From: Sebastes aleutianus
Lineage: Eukaryota > Chordata > Actinopteri > Perciformes > Sebastidae
NCBI GenBank assembly: GCA_916700875.1
Contig: CAKAKS010000060.1
Coordinates: forward strand, 62,001-126,000
Length of the DNA stretch: 64,000 nucleotides
Reading direction: 5' to 3'
Within the stretch, counting starts at the first letter, position 1. The number at the start of each line of letters is the position of its first letter. Shown here piece by piece: positions 1-35,318 of this stretch. A program made the position numbers and the translations under genes. Under the pieces are notes generated by a model. The model ran no database searches, had not been told where the DNA came from, and saw nothing but the letters and a program-made list of their open reading frames with translations.

Positions 1-1
1 T

Positions 2-1321
2 GCCATCAAAGCCATATATGGCCCCAGGAAGCAGACCATCGCCCCTGTCCGATCAGCAAACGGGAACACTCTTCTCAAGGACCGCCATGATATTCTTGGC
101 CGCTGGGCGGATCATTTTGAGACCCTCCTCAACCACAGAAACCCTGTTGATCTCCATATCCTCAATAAACTCCCAGACCTTCCACCAATCCTCCCTCTTG
201 ACACTCCACCACAGTTCTCTGAAACTCGTAAAGCCATTGAAAGCCTAAAGAACAACAAAAGTGCAGGACCTGATGGCATCCCAGCAGAGATCCTCAAACA
301 TGGGGGGTTCCTCCTCACACGCCGCCTACATCTCCTGATCATAAACATCTGGAAGTCTGAGATAGTCCCTCAGGATTGGAAGGACGCTAACATTGTGGTC
401 ATCTACAAACAGAAGGGCGACAGAGCCATCTGTGGGAACAGCCGCGGAATCTCTCTCCTCTCCACCGCAGGGAAAGTGCTGGCAAAGATCATGCTCAATA
501 GGCTGGTGGAGTACATTTCGGAAAGTGCTCTCCCAGAAACGCAATGTGGCTTTCGGAAGACCAGATCCACTACTGACATGATCTTTGTTTTACGGCAGAT
601 GCTGGAGAAGAGCAGAGAACAACGCAAGGACCTGTACATAGCCTTCATCGACCTCAGCAAAGCCTTTGACACCATAAACCGTGAGTTGCTCTGGAAACAG
701 CTCTCAAAACTTGGGGTACCACCCAAGTTTCTTTCCATCCTGCAGCAACTGCATGATGGGATGCAAGCCAGAGTTCTCACAGGGGGACTCCAGTCAGAGC
801 CCTTCAAGGTCAACACTGGGGTGAAACAGGGCTGTGTCTTGGCACCGGTCCTGTTCAATCTCCTCCTCTCAGCCACTACCCACCTCTTCCACCATACCCT
901 GGGACACAGAGATGGAGTTCACCTGGAGCACCGCCTTGATGGAAGTCTATTCAACATCCGACGGCTCCAGGCCTACACAAAGACAAAGACATGCCAAATC
1001 CATAAGCTCCAATACGCAGATGACTGCGCTGTCTTTGCACATAGCCCAGAGTCCATGCAGCATGCCCTTAACACAATCTCCAGCCTATACCAGTCCTTTG
1101 GTCTCCAGGTCAATGTTCAAAAAACCGAAGTCATGGCACAACTCACTACCCAACCTCCTTCACTCCCTAACTTTCAAATAGGTGGTGTTCCACTCACAGT
1201 AGTTCACCAGTTCACCTATCTTGGCTCCACAATCTCCTCAGACTGCTCCCTTGACACTGAAATAAACAGTCGCATCAACAAAGCCTCATCAGCCTTTGGG
1301 CGACTCCGTAGAAGGGTATTC
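2..1321 (+). pseudogene. Non-LTR retrotransposon reverse transcriptase (I/Nimb-like), first part
   Basis: The frame is open from the left window edge to the insertion point at 1321. It encodes a LINE reverse transcriptase, which copies the element's RNA into DNA at a nicked target. Visible motifs are KSAGPDGIPAEIL near 260, FIDLSKAFD (motif A, about 644-670), GVKQGCVLAP (motif B, about 820-850) and YADDCAVFA with the catalytic Asp pair near 1015-1040. The start lies outside the window, so the endonuclease part is not visible. The protein resumes at 2384 after an inserted L2-type element. The motif pattern resembles I/Nimb-clade LINEs of fish; clade assignment is by eye and uncertain, while the RT call is firm. 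Confidence 0.85.
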
Positions 1322-2378
<1,057 letters not shown>

Positions 2379-2383
2379 TATTC

Positions 2384-3025
2384 CAAAACAAAAACCTAAA
2401 GATCAGTACCAAGGTGGCTGTTTACAACGCGGTATGTGCCTCTACTCTGCTCTATGGGGCAGAAACATGGACCCCATACAGACGGCATATCAAAAACTTG
2501 GAGGCCTTCCACATTTGATGCCTCCAAAAAATCCTCGGCCTCTCTTGGGAAGATCGGGTGCCTCACACAGAGATCCTTTCCATGACCAACTCCATCTGCA
2601 TGGAAGCAGCACTAGCAAAAAAACATCTCCGCTGGATAGGGCATACTATCCGCATGCCTGACCACCGCCTGCCCCGCCAAGCCCTCTATGGGCAAATCAG
2701 CAACGCAAAACGGGCTGCTGGCAGACAAAAGAGGCGCTACAAGGACTACACTAAAGACCTCCTCAAGCGCTGCAACATAAACCCCACCCATCTGTAACAT
2801 CTGGCACTTGATAGGTCAGCCTGGCAGGTCACCTGTGCCAGAGCGACCGAACAAATACACCACACCACCCAACAGAGGAGGACCGAAAGGTGTGCCCAAC
2901 GACACCAGCGGGCAGCCGGCATTACAACAACATCTGGGCTCCCTTGCCCCATCTGCGGGCGAGTGTGTGGCTCACGCATCGGCCTCCACAGCCACATGAA
3001 GTGGCACCAGCGCCAACGACGCTGA
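2384..3025 (+). pseudogene. Non-LTR retrotransposon C-terminal part with C2H2 finger
   Basis: This continues the RT protein broken at 1321. It reads on from F-Q-N-K through ALLYGAETW-like and HLRWIGHTIRMPDHRLPRQ motifs typical of the region after the RT in I-clade LINEs. It ends with a zinc-finger-like CPICGRVCGSRIGLHSHMKW segment and a TGA at 3023-3025. Two in-frame stops (near 2518, a likely CGA to TGA change, and near 2797) show the copy is dead. Confidence 0.78.
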
Positions 3026-3094
3026 ACCCCCTCCCCCACTCCCCAACCCCCTGGAGCAATCGTCATCATCGGACACGATGGACAGCTAAGGAGG

Positions 3095-3320
3095 AGAATG
3101 AGTATTTAGATTAGATCCTAATCTAAATGGGCAAAGTTGGAATCTTAGCAGCCTCTGCCATCAGTGTATGAATGTGTGTGTGTGTGTGTGAATGGGTTAA
3201 TGCTGACATGTAGTGGAAAGAGATTTGAGTGATTACCCGATATCAGCTGGGATCAGCTCCAGCCCCCCCGCGACCCTGAATAGGATAAGGTGTTGCGGAT
3301 AATGAATGAATGTATTGGCC
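3095..3320 (+). mobile_element. tRNA-SINE 3' part plus adjoining teleost repeat
   Basis: The stretch GAGTATTTAGATTAGATCC, followed by the AAAGTTGG, CAGCCTCTGCCATCAGTGTATG and AAAGAGATTTGAGTG segments, matches the reverse complement of the body and 3' part of the SINE at 19037-19346. The tRNA-like head is absent, so this is a 5'-truncated copy on the + strand. After about 3240 it runs into the common fish sequence ending in GGATAAGGTGTTGCGGATAA and ATGAATG repeats. A short TG run lies at 3175-3190. Confidence 0.7.
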
Positions 3321-3553
3321 CTCAGAATATATTGTCGATCAAGCTTTCTTTACCTTAAACATGTCTTTACTGCATTTCTTTACTGCAATTTCTTGTTACT
3401 TATTGGCCGACATGTATGCTGATGCATCTATGTTATACTGAATATAATACATAGGCTGATTTATTAACTTCTCCAAGTTATTGGCCGGGCTTATGTTCAA
3501 CTCTTCTCTCAGCAATTTATTACAAAAATTATTAAAGGTTCTTCTCACCTAGA

Positions 3554-4548
3554 CAGGGTCTGAAATTAGCACCCGCAAACAAATGGGGGTAAATCGGATG
3601 AAATCGTCAGGCCATCCGCCACTTTGGCAGAAAGGGAAGATGATGGGGATGAGAATAAGAAGGGATCCTAGTTGTCCGATTCCTTGGCATGTCATGCCTC
3701 CGTGACTACCGATTGCTCTTTGATGCTTTCCGACAGTTACGTATGCACAATGACGCATACGCAAGCCATATCATGTTTCAGATTGTTGGGTGCCGGAGAC
3801 ATGGCGGAGACAAAAAAAAGTGCTCAGAAGCGTGGCGCTACTACTGCTAAACCTGAGGGAACGCACTCTGTTTTCTCCCTGATAATGCGACACTGTGAAC
3901 AACAAATCTGTGTAGAGATCAGCAGGAGGAGAGTTAGTAACGTTAGCTGTTAGCAGCCGTTAGCAGCACAGTCCTGCTTGGTTAAATAACGGAGCTACAA
4001 ACGTTAACGGAGGTGCCATTGAGTTAATATTATGAGGCGTTCAAACTCTGCTCATTAAAATGACCATTGGGTGAAGGTAAATTACAACGTTATCATGATG
4101 TGTTCAAATGTAATCTCGTAAAATTAAGCTTTTGGTGAGAAAAGTTGTTTTGAAGGAGATGTTTTCACAGTAATACAAAATAGATAATAGAGATAGAATT
4201 ATGACCTGTTTAACCTCCTAACACTAGCTCTAAACAGTTTATAATACATCATAAAAAGTATTGAGGAAAATATTTTTTTTAATCAAAGCAAATATTTAAA
4301 TAATATTTAAAAGTACAGTACCCTCCCACCCCCCATAAATAGGCCTCTCCCAGAAGCTACGGTGTAATTCCAACACTGTAATTTACCATGCATATAATGT
4401 TTTTTATGTAAAATATATCGGACATTGAATGACATCAGATCTAGAATGTTATTTCTTCATTTAGAGCAGAGATTTTAAAAGTGGCAGACAAAAGAAATAC
4501 TTGCCTGCCACAGTGGCAGGAAGTGAGAAAAGTTAATTTCAGACCCTG
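3554..4548. mobile_element. Non-autonomous hAT-like MITE, copy 1
   Basis: Perfect terminal inverted repeats, CAGGGTCTGAAATTA at the left and its complement at the right, bound a 995-bp element. The flanking octamers are CACCTAGA (3546-3553) and CTCCTAGG (4549-4556), six of eight identical, as expected for an aged hAT 8-bp duplication. No transposase is encoded; the longest internal frames are short and not conserved as coding. A second copy in the same orientation lies at 25907-26898. Confidence 0.85.
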
Positions 4549-4556
4549 CTCCTAGG

Positions 4557-5306
4557 TGTACCCTTGCTGTCAGGACCTTGTAAAACCAGCCATCATTTAT
4601 TAGCTCCCAAACAGAGTAAAATGTCTCCAATCAACCTATGCTGCTTGATTTGTCTGTCTTCTAAGCAGACTACACTAGCTCCAAAAGCATTTACCTTATT
4701 CTTCATTCTCTACTTTGATAACCCCAGTCTGTGTGTTTCTGTGTCTTTAGGGACTTTATAGAAAGTGACTTTGAAAGTCCTGTCTTCACTTCTGGGGCAT
4801 TTGACAGTGTTAAAACCACGACGATAACACTTGTCTTAAGTTCCATTTATATGGCTTCATAAATTTTAAGTGCTGCTCCGAGTTGTGTGCTGTTCCCTCA
4901 CTCTTCAGTATTCATATTTGAGCTGCAGCGTTCGAGCCTCGTTACCCATGGATTATGTCTCGCCTGGGAGAAGGCCCTTGTTTTAATTACAGACTTTAAC
5001 CTGGTGAATTTGATTTCATCTCCTGATTCCTCAGTATGCCCCACAGCCCCAGGGGGAAAAGCCTTTCTCTCTCTTCCATGCTCATCCTTCATTCTACCTC
5101 CAACGCTTAGAGAACAAAGGCATATATTATGCAAATAGACCCCAGCCTCATCTCTGTATTACAGACGAGTATTTCACCACTGAAGGCTTTCCGAGCCATC
5201 GGTTGAGACTGAAAAATCCAGTCTGAGAGTTGAAAGCATAGCGAAGTGGTAATTAGTTTAGGAAAGTGCTGTGCAGTGTGGGATGAAGTCTTATTTTCTC
5301 TCTCAG
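4557..5306. other. hace1 intron sequence, nothing recognised
   Basis: No upstream hace1 exon, RNA gene or named repeat could be recognised here or further left. The last bases form a normal acceptor, TTATTTTCTCTCTCAG, for the first visible hace1 exon. Confidence 0.5.
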
Positions 5307-27748
<22,442 letters not shown>

Positions 27749-28100
27749 ACATCCTATCATTTGCTGCTGCTGTGAGGGTCTGCAAACTCCTGCAGCACTC
27801 CCTCCTCCACAGACACTCTTTTTGTAGTCAAGCGCTGCTTTTGCTGGATGAAAAAGGGAAATCCAGATTGTTATTACTGAGCTGCTGGAGAGGCCCAACG
27901 GACTGATGGAGACCACAGGTTCTGGATCTCCATACCTGTGCCACCACTTCTACTTTTTTGATTGAAGCTGGTATCTGGTAATTTATGCAAATAATAATTT
28001 AATATCTTCTAAATTTAACTATTTTCATGCATACGTTTATTTATGAAATGACAGAATTTATACCATGAATCGTCTACTTAAAACACAGGATAATAATCAC

Positions 28101-28106
28101 AATAAA
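28101..28106 (+). promoter_or_regulatory. Candidate proximal poly(A) signal of hace1
   Basis: AATAAA in ATCACAATAAAACG lies 353 bases after the stop. The downstream region has little GU richness, so it is weaker than the one at 30877. Confidence 0.4.
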
Positions 28107-28552
28107 ACGTATTCATGCATGCTTACTGAATGTCAAAAATCAATTTAGTTTAAGGACCTTTCTGTATGGAACCAGTATAGAATTGATCAGTTTCAAACAT
28201 GGAACAATAACACTGCATCATATCCATATCACAGCTTCACAGTGCAGATGTCTTTTAGGGGCCAGTACCAGGCCCACATACCAGCAAACTGGTAGAAGAA
28301 ATCCAATCCAAGTTTTGTTTTCGTCTCATTTTAAGATTTTTTTTTCTCCATATTTGAACAGTCCTTGTCTTCTTGTCTAGCTCTTCTCCTCTACCAAAAG
28401 CACTTACCGTCAAGGCTAGGTATTATCAAAGGTTTAAGATGCCAATATTAGACCTGATCTTTTTGATACCTTATTGCACTGTATGGAAACCAAAACCTTT
28501 TATTTTTTAACAAAATAAGCCAAACTTCAGAAAGTACAGTAAAATCAGTGCA

Positions 28553-28754
28553 CTCTATGGCCAAAATATGTGGACAGCTTAACATTCATGTCATTCCAGA
28601 ACCATCGGCTGCTATAACAGTCTCCACCCTTCTGGTGGAACCCTTCTGAGCATCAGTGAGGTCCAACACTGGTGCTGGGTGATGAGGTCTGGCTCTCAGT
28701 CGGAGTTCCAGTTCATCCCAAAGGTGTTGATGGGGTCGAGGTCAGGGCTCTGTG
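28553..28754 (-). pseudogene. Tc1-like transposon relic, part 1
   Basis: On the - strand the sequence reads SAQSPDLDPINTFG, a decayed form of the Tc1 transposase SPDLNPIEHLWDEL motif. The end facing 28553 is GGCCAAAATATGTGGACA, the usual terminus of a common fish Tc1-derived repeat. It is broken by the insertion at 28755 and continues at 29578. Confidence 0.72.
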
Positions 28755-29577
28755 CAGAGGCATGTACTATGAAGCAGGATTTGGCGTTAGCGCGGTAACT
28801 TCAGGGTTAACCCTTCAGGGTTTTCAGTCCTACGACGGTAACTGATGCTGAACAGCTGACCTGCTCCGCAGCAGGTTAGCTGTTCCAGATAAGAGATCAA
28901 CTCATATGAAAGCACCGCCTACTGACCAATCAGAGCTCGGTGAGCCGATCCTATGATAATATTACACACATATGAAGAAGTTACCATCATAATCCGACTG
29001 AAAACAACACAGTTTAAACTGACAGATGCAGGAAGGACAGCTGACTGGATGCTGTGGGTGTTTACCACTTTGAATTCTGTTTTTATATTTATCTTTTTAC
29101 TTGCTCTCAAGTCTGTTTCACACCGCCGGAGACAGAGACGGACACGCAGGTGAAGTATCACGGCCCCATCTAGACGACTATATCTGACTTTTCAAGCCGT
29201 TAAATTAATTAATTAGTCAGTTAATTTATGCATTCACACATCGGCTGCATTTGGCAGCTTCAACTGTTACTATCATTCTGGATTATGTGTTTCATTTCTT
29301 CATATTTGTCTAATATTATAGTTTGCTCTTGGTTTGTAAAATGTAGTCTCTGCTGACAGTAGACTTGTCCATGTTTGTGATTGGTCAGATGCTGTAAACC
29401 CCGCCCCTTTGATGTGAATGCGCTCGTATCCCGACTGAGAAACCCTGGGTTGATTTACCTAGTTGATAACCAGCGCCGTAAGACCGCTTAGCGGGATCTC
29501 AGTTGTTGGGTTAGTTAAGCCAGATATGAAGAAGACACCGTGAGTATGTTGAAGTGGCTTCGTAGTACAGGCCTCTG
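28755..29577. mobile_element. Harbinger-like MITE inserted in the Tc1 relic
   Basis: Left AGGCATGTACTATGAAGC and right GCTTCGTAGTACAGGCCT are inverted copies with few differences. The flanks CAG and CTG could be a mutated 3-bp duplication as made by PIF/Harbinger elements. Removing the insert rejoins the Tc1 sequence (CTGTGCAG then GTCAGTTCAGTTCTTCCAC). It is 823 bp and non-coding. Confidence 0.72.
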
Positions 29578-29700
29578 GTCAGTTCAGTTCTTCCACACCA
29601 AACAGGAGGAGGAAGTTCTTTATGGAGCTGTCTTTGTGCATGTTGAAACAGGAAAGGGCCAAACACAAACTGACAGTAGTAGTAATATTAACATTGACCA
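29578..29700 (-). pseudogene. Tc1-like transposon relic, part 2
   Basis: GTCAGTTCAGTTCTTCCACACC and GTGCATGTTGAAACAGGAAAG match the segment that normally adjoins part 1 in the fish Tc1-derived repeat. It is too decayed to encode protein. Confidence 0.65.
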
Positions 29701-30876
29701 TCATTGGAACTAAGGGGCCCTAACCAGGAGAAACGGACCCAGACCAAAGTACACTAAAGTATGTGGACCAAATTGTTAAGATACTTTTGCATGTAAAGCT
29801 GCAAACAATGATTATTATTATTTATATTAATATTATTGTTATTGGTTGATTCCAGTATTTCTAGTCTGAATATTCAGTATTTCCCCACCAGAGGTGTGTC
29901 CTGTGTGTGGTGATGGGTTCAGCATTTAGACCTTCATGTTAATACATTTACAGAAAATATCAATCAACAAAAATAAATCAAATATGTGAGTTGGGGTAGT
30001 GGTGATGGTTTCATGACCTTAGTATTTCTAAAATATAGATATCTGACCAATCAAATTACAGTGATGACATTTTCAGACAATAAAATAGCAATACAATATA
30101 GTGGGTGCTATCATTGCAGGAAAAAAATCATTTTTTTATTGATGATGATATTGATTTCTTAGCAAAACTGAGTTATAATTTCATTTGTTGTTTAATGTAT
30201 CTAAGGCTGGAGTTCTCCCGCTGTGATGGAACATGAGACACTGTAGACTAAATACTCTGATGTAGGTATTGGACGTACTGTATGGCTGAGGCCTTCTCCA
30301 TTTGTCTACATAGCTGTATGTGCACGCTCCTCCATCCCATAAAGTGCATGTGATTTACTATGTGAAATTCCTTTTTAGTTTTGAAGTATTTTGCTGTCAT
30401 CTGTATTTGTGCTTAATGAATGAATCTTCTTTAGTGATGGCTTTCTGTTCGCTGTCACTACACACGTACACTGTGTGTTCCTGTTTAGTAGACTTTCACA
30501 AGGAGCAATACAATATATCGACATGATGAGCGTTTGCCTCGCAGGGCCAAAAAATAAAAGCTGAGATCATTTGAAATACCTTCTTTAATTTCTATTTTTG
30601 CTGACCAAACATGCTGAAATGTGTTTTTATTCTAAAAGAGATGGGGGATCATGCCATGACGTTTTCCTTCTTTCTAATTGTAAAGGGAGTGTACAAGTTG
30701 ATTTCATATTTCATATTCTCTATCAGTATTGTTTTGAAGGCCTTGACTGAAATGCTTTTGTAAACTGCTGTTAATGTTTATCAAAAATTGATACTTTATA
30801 GAGATTACTGTAAATGTCTTCAGTATCAAATGATGTATTTTACCATAAATATATGTTGTGCTTTGAGATTTTATCC

Positions 30877-30882
30877 AATAAA
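30877..30882 (+). promoter_or_regulatory. Candidate distal poly(A) signal of hace1
   Basis: AATAAA sits in ATCCAATAAAATTTG, followed by the U/GU-rich TTTGTTTTGACAATC and TTGATTTGGTTGTAAC. This gives both halves of a vertebrate polyadenylation site, just before the element starting at 30941. Confidence 0.6.
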
Positions 30883-30940
30883 ATTTGTTTTGACAATCTA
30901 GTTGATTTGGTTGTAACTCACACAGGCTCCTCCCTCTCAT

Positions 30941-32545
30941 GGGGTCTCATTTATAAAACAGTGCGTAGAATCCATACTAAAAATGTACGTGTGCACAAAA
31001 GCCGAAAATGGCGTGCGCCAAAAAAAAATCAGACTTATAAAACTGTGCGTACGCACATCTGCACGCCATCATAAATCACAGTCCACCTGGAAATGTGCGC
31101 ACGTGAATCCGCCTCATATTCCGCCCACTACACGCCCACTTTCAACCATAAATGGTCGATGCAAAGCACCTCATGAATGTTTCTGCATGTGAATGAGCCT
31201 GTTGATCAGTGGATCTTTACGGTGAATCACGGCGACTCCCGAGAGGAAGACAGAGAAAAGTAGTTTTTCTGACACACAGATGGAGGAGCTTGTAGGTGAG
31301 GAGGTCTCTGAACACTCGTTCCCTCCTGATTCTCTCATTCAAGTCACGTAGTCCTCACAGTGACGGTATATCCACCAGCACCATGCAGCATGTTCCGAGT
31401 CTCACCGCTGTGTTTATATCTTTACAGCAATCAGACTGATTCATTCACTTAAAATGATCAAGACAATCAGTAATATCCCCCACCTGGATATCATTAGAAA
31501 AAGGAAGTTTGACAGGTGTACACTATTTATTTATTTATTTATTTATTTAAGTTGTTATGGCGAACTTGTCCTGCATTATGATTAGGACTGATAATGATAA
31601 TGAGGATATGGAGAGTAACGATTGTGTGAGAGCTGTCACTGGTTTTATTTACACACTTTGTTAATTTACACAAGCCATACTGGTGAAGATGTGCTGGGTG
31701 GATGTGACTGGTGAAGATGTGCCGGGTGGAGGTGACTGGAGGAGGCAGAGTGGCGCACCGCTGTGGCGCACTGAGACAGTCTGATAGTTGCATCGGATAG
31801 CCGTTTTCATTTTGTCTATATGCATACTGTATCTGTCCCTATCTAATAAACCATAAATAAATTAATAAGTCATGTCATCCCTGCAGCGATTTTACACAAC
31901 AACTTTATGAAAACTAATATGGTAGGCTACTTGGTGATATCTGCACACTATTAGAAGATCTTATTACAACTATTGGCGCTCTGTTCTGCCATTCTTTAAT
32001 GCTATTTGATATAATCTTGGATTTCTACAACCGATGATGATGATTTCAACAGCTGCTCCTCAGCTGACTGCGAGTGTCGGTAGTCCGGTCCTCTCCTCTG
32101 AGCTCCGGAGGAACGTGATGGAGACAGCGCTGATGAGATATTGAGCGGAATTTGATTTGAGATTTGAGTTGATCTTTTACATTTGTAAGGTGCTTATGGA
32201 ATAGTTATGGCCCACTAGCACAAAGAACACTGCTGTTTTAAATGTTTATGATAAAGTAGATATAAGTATGAAGAGAATTTAAATGTGTGAGAGGCATCAT
32301 TATACGTATAATGACATTTAATGTCTACAGTCTGGCTTCAACCCACCACCACACCACCTGCGTCTCCAGTTTCCCCTGCCTCGGTGCCTCCATAATGTGC
32401 GTACGCACAGGTCAAAGTTTCCGTACCGGTGCGCACATTCTCCCATCAAGTTTGTTTTTATAGATCACAACTGTTGCGTGGGAAGTGGCGTACGCACATT
32501 TCAGGCCCCGTTTTGTGCGTACGCAACGGTTATAAATGAGACCCC
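30941..32545. mobile_element. Teleost DNA transposon with GGGGTCTCATTTATAAA ends
   Basis: GGGGTCTCATTTATAAA at the left and TTATAAATGAGACCCC at the right are inverted ends of a 1.6-kb element. Sub-terminal GTGCGTACGCAC words are repeated at both ends (31045 and 32400-32520). An (ATTT)n run lies at 31521-31548. No transposase remains. It starts about 50 bp after the distal poly(A) signal. Confidence 0.75.
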
Positions 32546-33345
32546 TGGACTCTATGGTTAGTACTCTCCTCCAGTCACGAGCACGCATTCGCCCACTGAA
32601 CTTTGCATAAATGTAGCCAGCCAATCAGGACATGCCTACCCGAATACGTGCAGACCCCACAGTATAGAAGGCAGCATGCACAGCTGTCAGCCATTCCTTT
32701 CTCTTCATCGAACAGCGATTTGCTCACTGACTGCTCATCTCCATGGGTGGAGTTGCTGCTAGAACCTCGTCATATCCTGGCCTCTTCACCGGAAAGGATC
32801 TTCAAGACGCCTGCTTCGAGTGCCTCGGCGCAGGCCGCAGAGAGAGGAGAGAGGTGTTCAGCAACCACCAGCCTGCCCGACCTGCTGAGCGCTGCCCCCC
32901 TGATTCGACTCCAGCAGCGGTGACTTCCGAAGCTTCGCAGTGATGCTTCATTATGATGAGAACAGGCCGGAGCTCAAGATCAATCGTCTCAGGGCATTAC
33001 GGCTTCGTCTGCAGATGATGACGACGACAATATCTCATTGGTGTCCGGTACGATCTGCAGAAGTCCGCTGCCAACATCTTTTCGCCCGGTCTTTCACTAA
33101 ACGGACGATCGGCTACAGCTGCTCCCCCGCTCCCACCCAAGGCAGTGAGCCTTTGCCATGGTTTTACAGCCCAGCTCTACCAGACATCTGGCAGTGTGTC
33201 GAGTCGTCCAGCCAGCAGCCACTGAAAACGAGAACCTGGTTCCAGTGGATTCTGTCATGGTGCAGAGTCACACAGAGGCATATTACCCCAGTGTGCCCAC
33301 CCTCGACGAGGGCCTCGCGGCAGAGCCGGCCCTAGGCATAGGCGG
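32546..33345 (+). pseudogene. DIRS-type retroelement, left end and gag-like part
   Basis: GAGCACGCATTCGCCCACTG and GAACTTTGCATAAA (32579-32615) begin a segment whose reverse complement recurs at 36205-36310, the inverted-terminal layout of DIRS elements. It continues with a frame reading FTGKDLQDACFECLGAGRRE, resembling the Cys-containing N-terminal part of fish DIRS gag, and PCHGFTAQLYQ-like text near 33155. Frames are broken. No RT domain is left; the centre is replaced by other elements. Confidence 0.55.
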
Positions 33346-33399
33346 TATAGGCGAATGCTAAATTTATAACTCCAAAAGCCTGGATTGAAAAGTTTGTTT

Positions 33400-34450
33400 T
33401 CGTTTACAAGTAATTAGTGTGATGAATAATTTTCAATTGGCTGAATAAGAGAGAACTTTATCAAAAAAAAATATATAGATATATAGATATATAGTATTGA
33501 ACACGTCATCATTTTTCTCAGTAAATATATTTCCAAAGGTGCTATTGACATGAAATTTTCACCAGATGTTGGTAACAACCTAAGTAATCTATACACACAA
33601 AGAAACCAAAACAAATAAGTTCAGAAATTAAGTTATGTGTAATAATGTGAAATGACACAGGGAAAAAGTATTGAACACATGAAGAAAGGGAGGTGCAAAA
33701 AGGCATGGAAAGCCAAGACAACAGCTGAAATCTATCAGTAATTAGAAAGCAATCCGGCCCTTTGTCAGTGCAAATTAATATCAGATGGTTCAGTCCCAAC
33801 TGATGGCCTATAAAAAGGTGTCTTATTACCAAGGTGTCACACAAGAAACATCTCATGATGGGTAAAAGCAAAGAGCTCTCTCAAGACCTTCGCAACCTTA
33901 TTGTTGCAAAACATACTGATGACATTGGTTACAGACGCATTTCTAAACTTCTGAATGTTCCAGTGAACACTGTTGGGGCCATAATCCGGAAGTGGAAAGA
34001 ACATCATTTCACCATAAACTGGCCACAACCAGGTGCTCCTCACAAGATTTCTGACAGAGGAGTGAAAATAATTCAATTAAAAGACAGTCATGTTAATGCC
34101 AGTCAGATGATCCACCATCATTTCACAGGGTTAAAAGTAGGCCAAGTATACCAAGAACTGGATCATACGGAGAATAATTTCAATTTGAATATCATGGTGA
34201 TCAATGACACAGGCAGAGTCTAATTCAAATAGAACCTATAACCTCCTATTTTTCACTGTTTGATGGTTAAATTATGTTAGCTATAGGCCTACCAGTAGTA
34301 CCTTGTTTTCTCAATGTGTTACTGTTACTGGTGTATTCTGGTCGGATTTAATTGTTTAATTTATAAAAACAAGATTTGATCTTCAAAAAATATTTTTCAA
34401 AAAGGGAGTATTGAAATAAATGCGGGTGTCTCATTATCGAGGTCAATGTG
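33400..34450 (+). mobile_element. Tc1-like transposon relic, 5' half
   Basis: TATTGAACACGTCATCATTT and the downstream non-coding leader (33500-33840) are those of a common fish Tc1 element. Its transposase N-terminus starts near 33852. The C-terminal half is missing and replaced by AT-rich sequence of unknown origin, so the right end is uncertain. Confidence 0.72.
33852..34070 (+). pseudogene. Tc1 transposase N-terminal DNA-binding part
   Basis: The frame reads MGKSKELSQDLRNLIVAKHT, GYRRISKLLNVPVNTVGAII and WPQPGAPHKISDRGVK. This is the first helix-turn-helix of the paired-like domain that binds the element's ends. It stops matching the family after about 73 residues; the catalytic DDE domain is absent. 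Confidence 0.85.
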
Positions 34451-34529
34451 GTTAATTATAAACTGCAGATGGATGTGTTTGCACACATGCTATGGCCAGA
34501 AAAGCTGCTTCATACCTGCTACTACCTAC

Positions 34530-35097
34530 TAGGGATGTGCATTCCAAGCAAAAATACTATTCGAAAATCACTGGGTATTATTTGATTATTATTCAAATAA
34601 TACCTCCCCCCCTCTCCACACACACACACTCACACATATCCCCCCCCTGCGGGCAGAGACAGACACGGGAAAAACTACATGTAGCGTCGGCACATTTTCC
34701 CATCGAACACTATGGATTAAGAGTTTTTTTCAACCATATTTTTGGAACAGTGGAAGAGGCCGGTGGAAAGACAAACCAAGATGGTTTTGGTGAGTTTTAT
34801 TTTGTTTCTGTCGGGTTTGAATGACAATATGCTTAGGTGCTGGAACAGCTGACCTACCTGCTGGAACTACTAGGAGCGCGGCGTCGCTTGTACGCGGACA
34901 CGACGTCGGGGTGCGAACATGGCGGTGCAGGGGGGGTCTGCCCGGGGAGGGTGGTCCGGTGCCAACAGGCCTGGCACGCCATTCAGAACCTTAAACCAAG
35001 TGCGGCCCGGCGGCCTCAACCTGGTCGCCTGCCGTGCGCTTCCGGGTACCCAACTCTCCTTCCTCCTTTGGAGGGAGCACGGGTGTTTGTGGAAGCG

Positions 35098-35146
<49 letters not shown>

Positions 35147-35310
35147 GCCCCCTGCGCTAACAGAAAAGAGCCGAACTGAACCTGCCACACACGTTTTACC
35201 GGTAGTAACGTTACCACCGGGCAGCGCCTGCAACGGTTAATACAAGGGAAATAAATATGTTTTAGGATGGGACGAATCATCGAAAAATCAAAAATCATGA
35301 CTCATCCCTA
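34530..35310. mobile_element. hAT-type MITE with perfect 8-bp target duplication
   Basis: The octamer CTACCTAC occurs at 34522-34529 and 35311-35318. The ends are TAGGGATG and CATCCCTA. The 781-bp element is CpG-rich inside, with a (CA)n run at 35099-35141 and no transposase. Confidence 0.88.
35099..35141 (+). repeat. (CA)n microsatellite
   Basis: About 21 CA units inside the hAT MITE. Confidence 0.95.
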
Positions 35311-35318
35311 CTACCTAC

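Larger units (their letters stand above)
27749..30890 (+). other. hace1: Probable hace1 3'UTR / 3' flank
   Basis: No further coding exon follows the stop. Two candidate cleavage signals are present, AATAAA at 28101 and AATAAA at 30877, so the UTR is either about 0.35 kb or about 3.1 kb. The longer one would contain a Tc1 relic and a Harbinger-like MITE. Which end is used cannot be read from sequence alone. Confidence 0.55.

Noticed and set aside
32603..33361. Several 66-131 codon frames as a host gene
   Set aside because: Frames overlap and switch, and the region is bracketed by inverted DIRS-type ends, so it is treated as a retroelement remnant.
33834..34223. A 129-codon frame as an intact small DNA-binding protein
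   Set aside because: Only the first 73 or so residues after the family Met match Tc1 transposase; the rest is unrelated read-through, with no sign of domestication.
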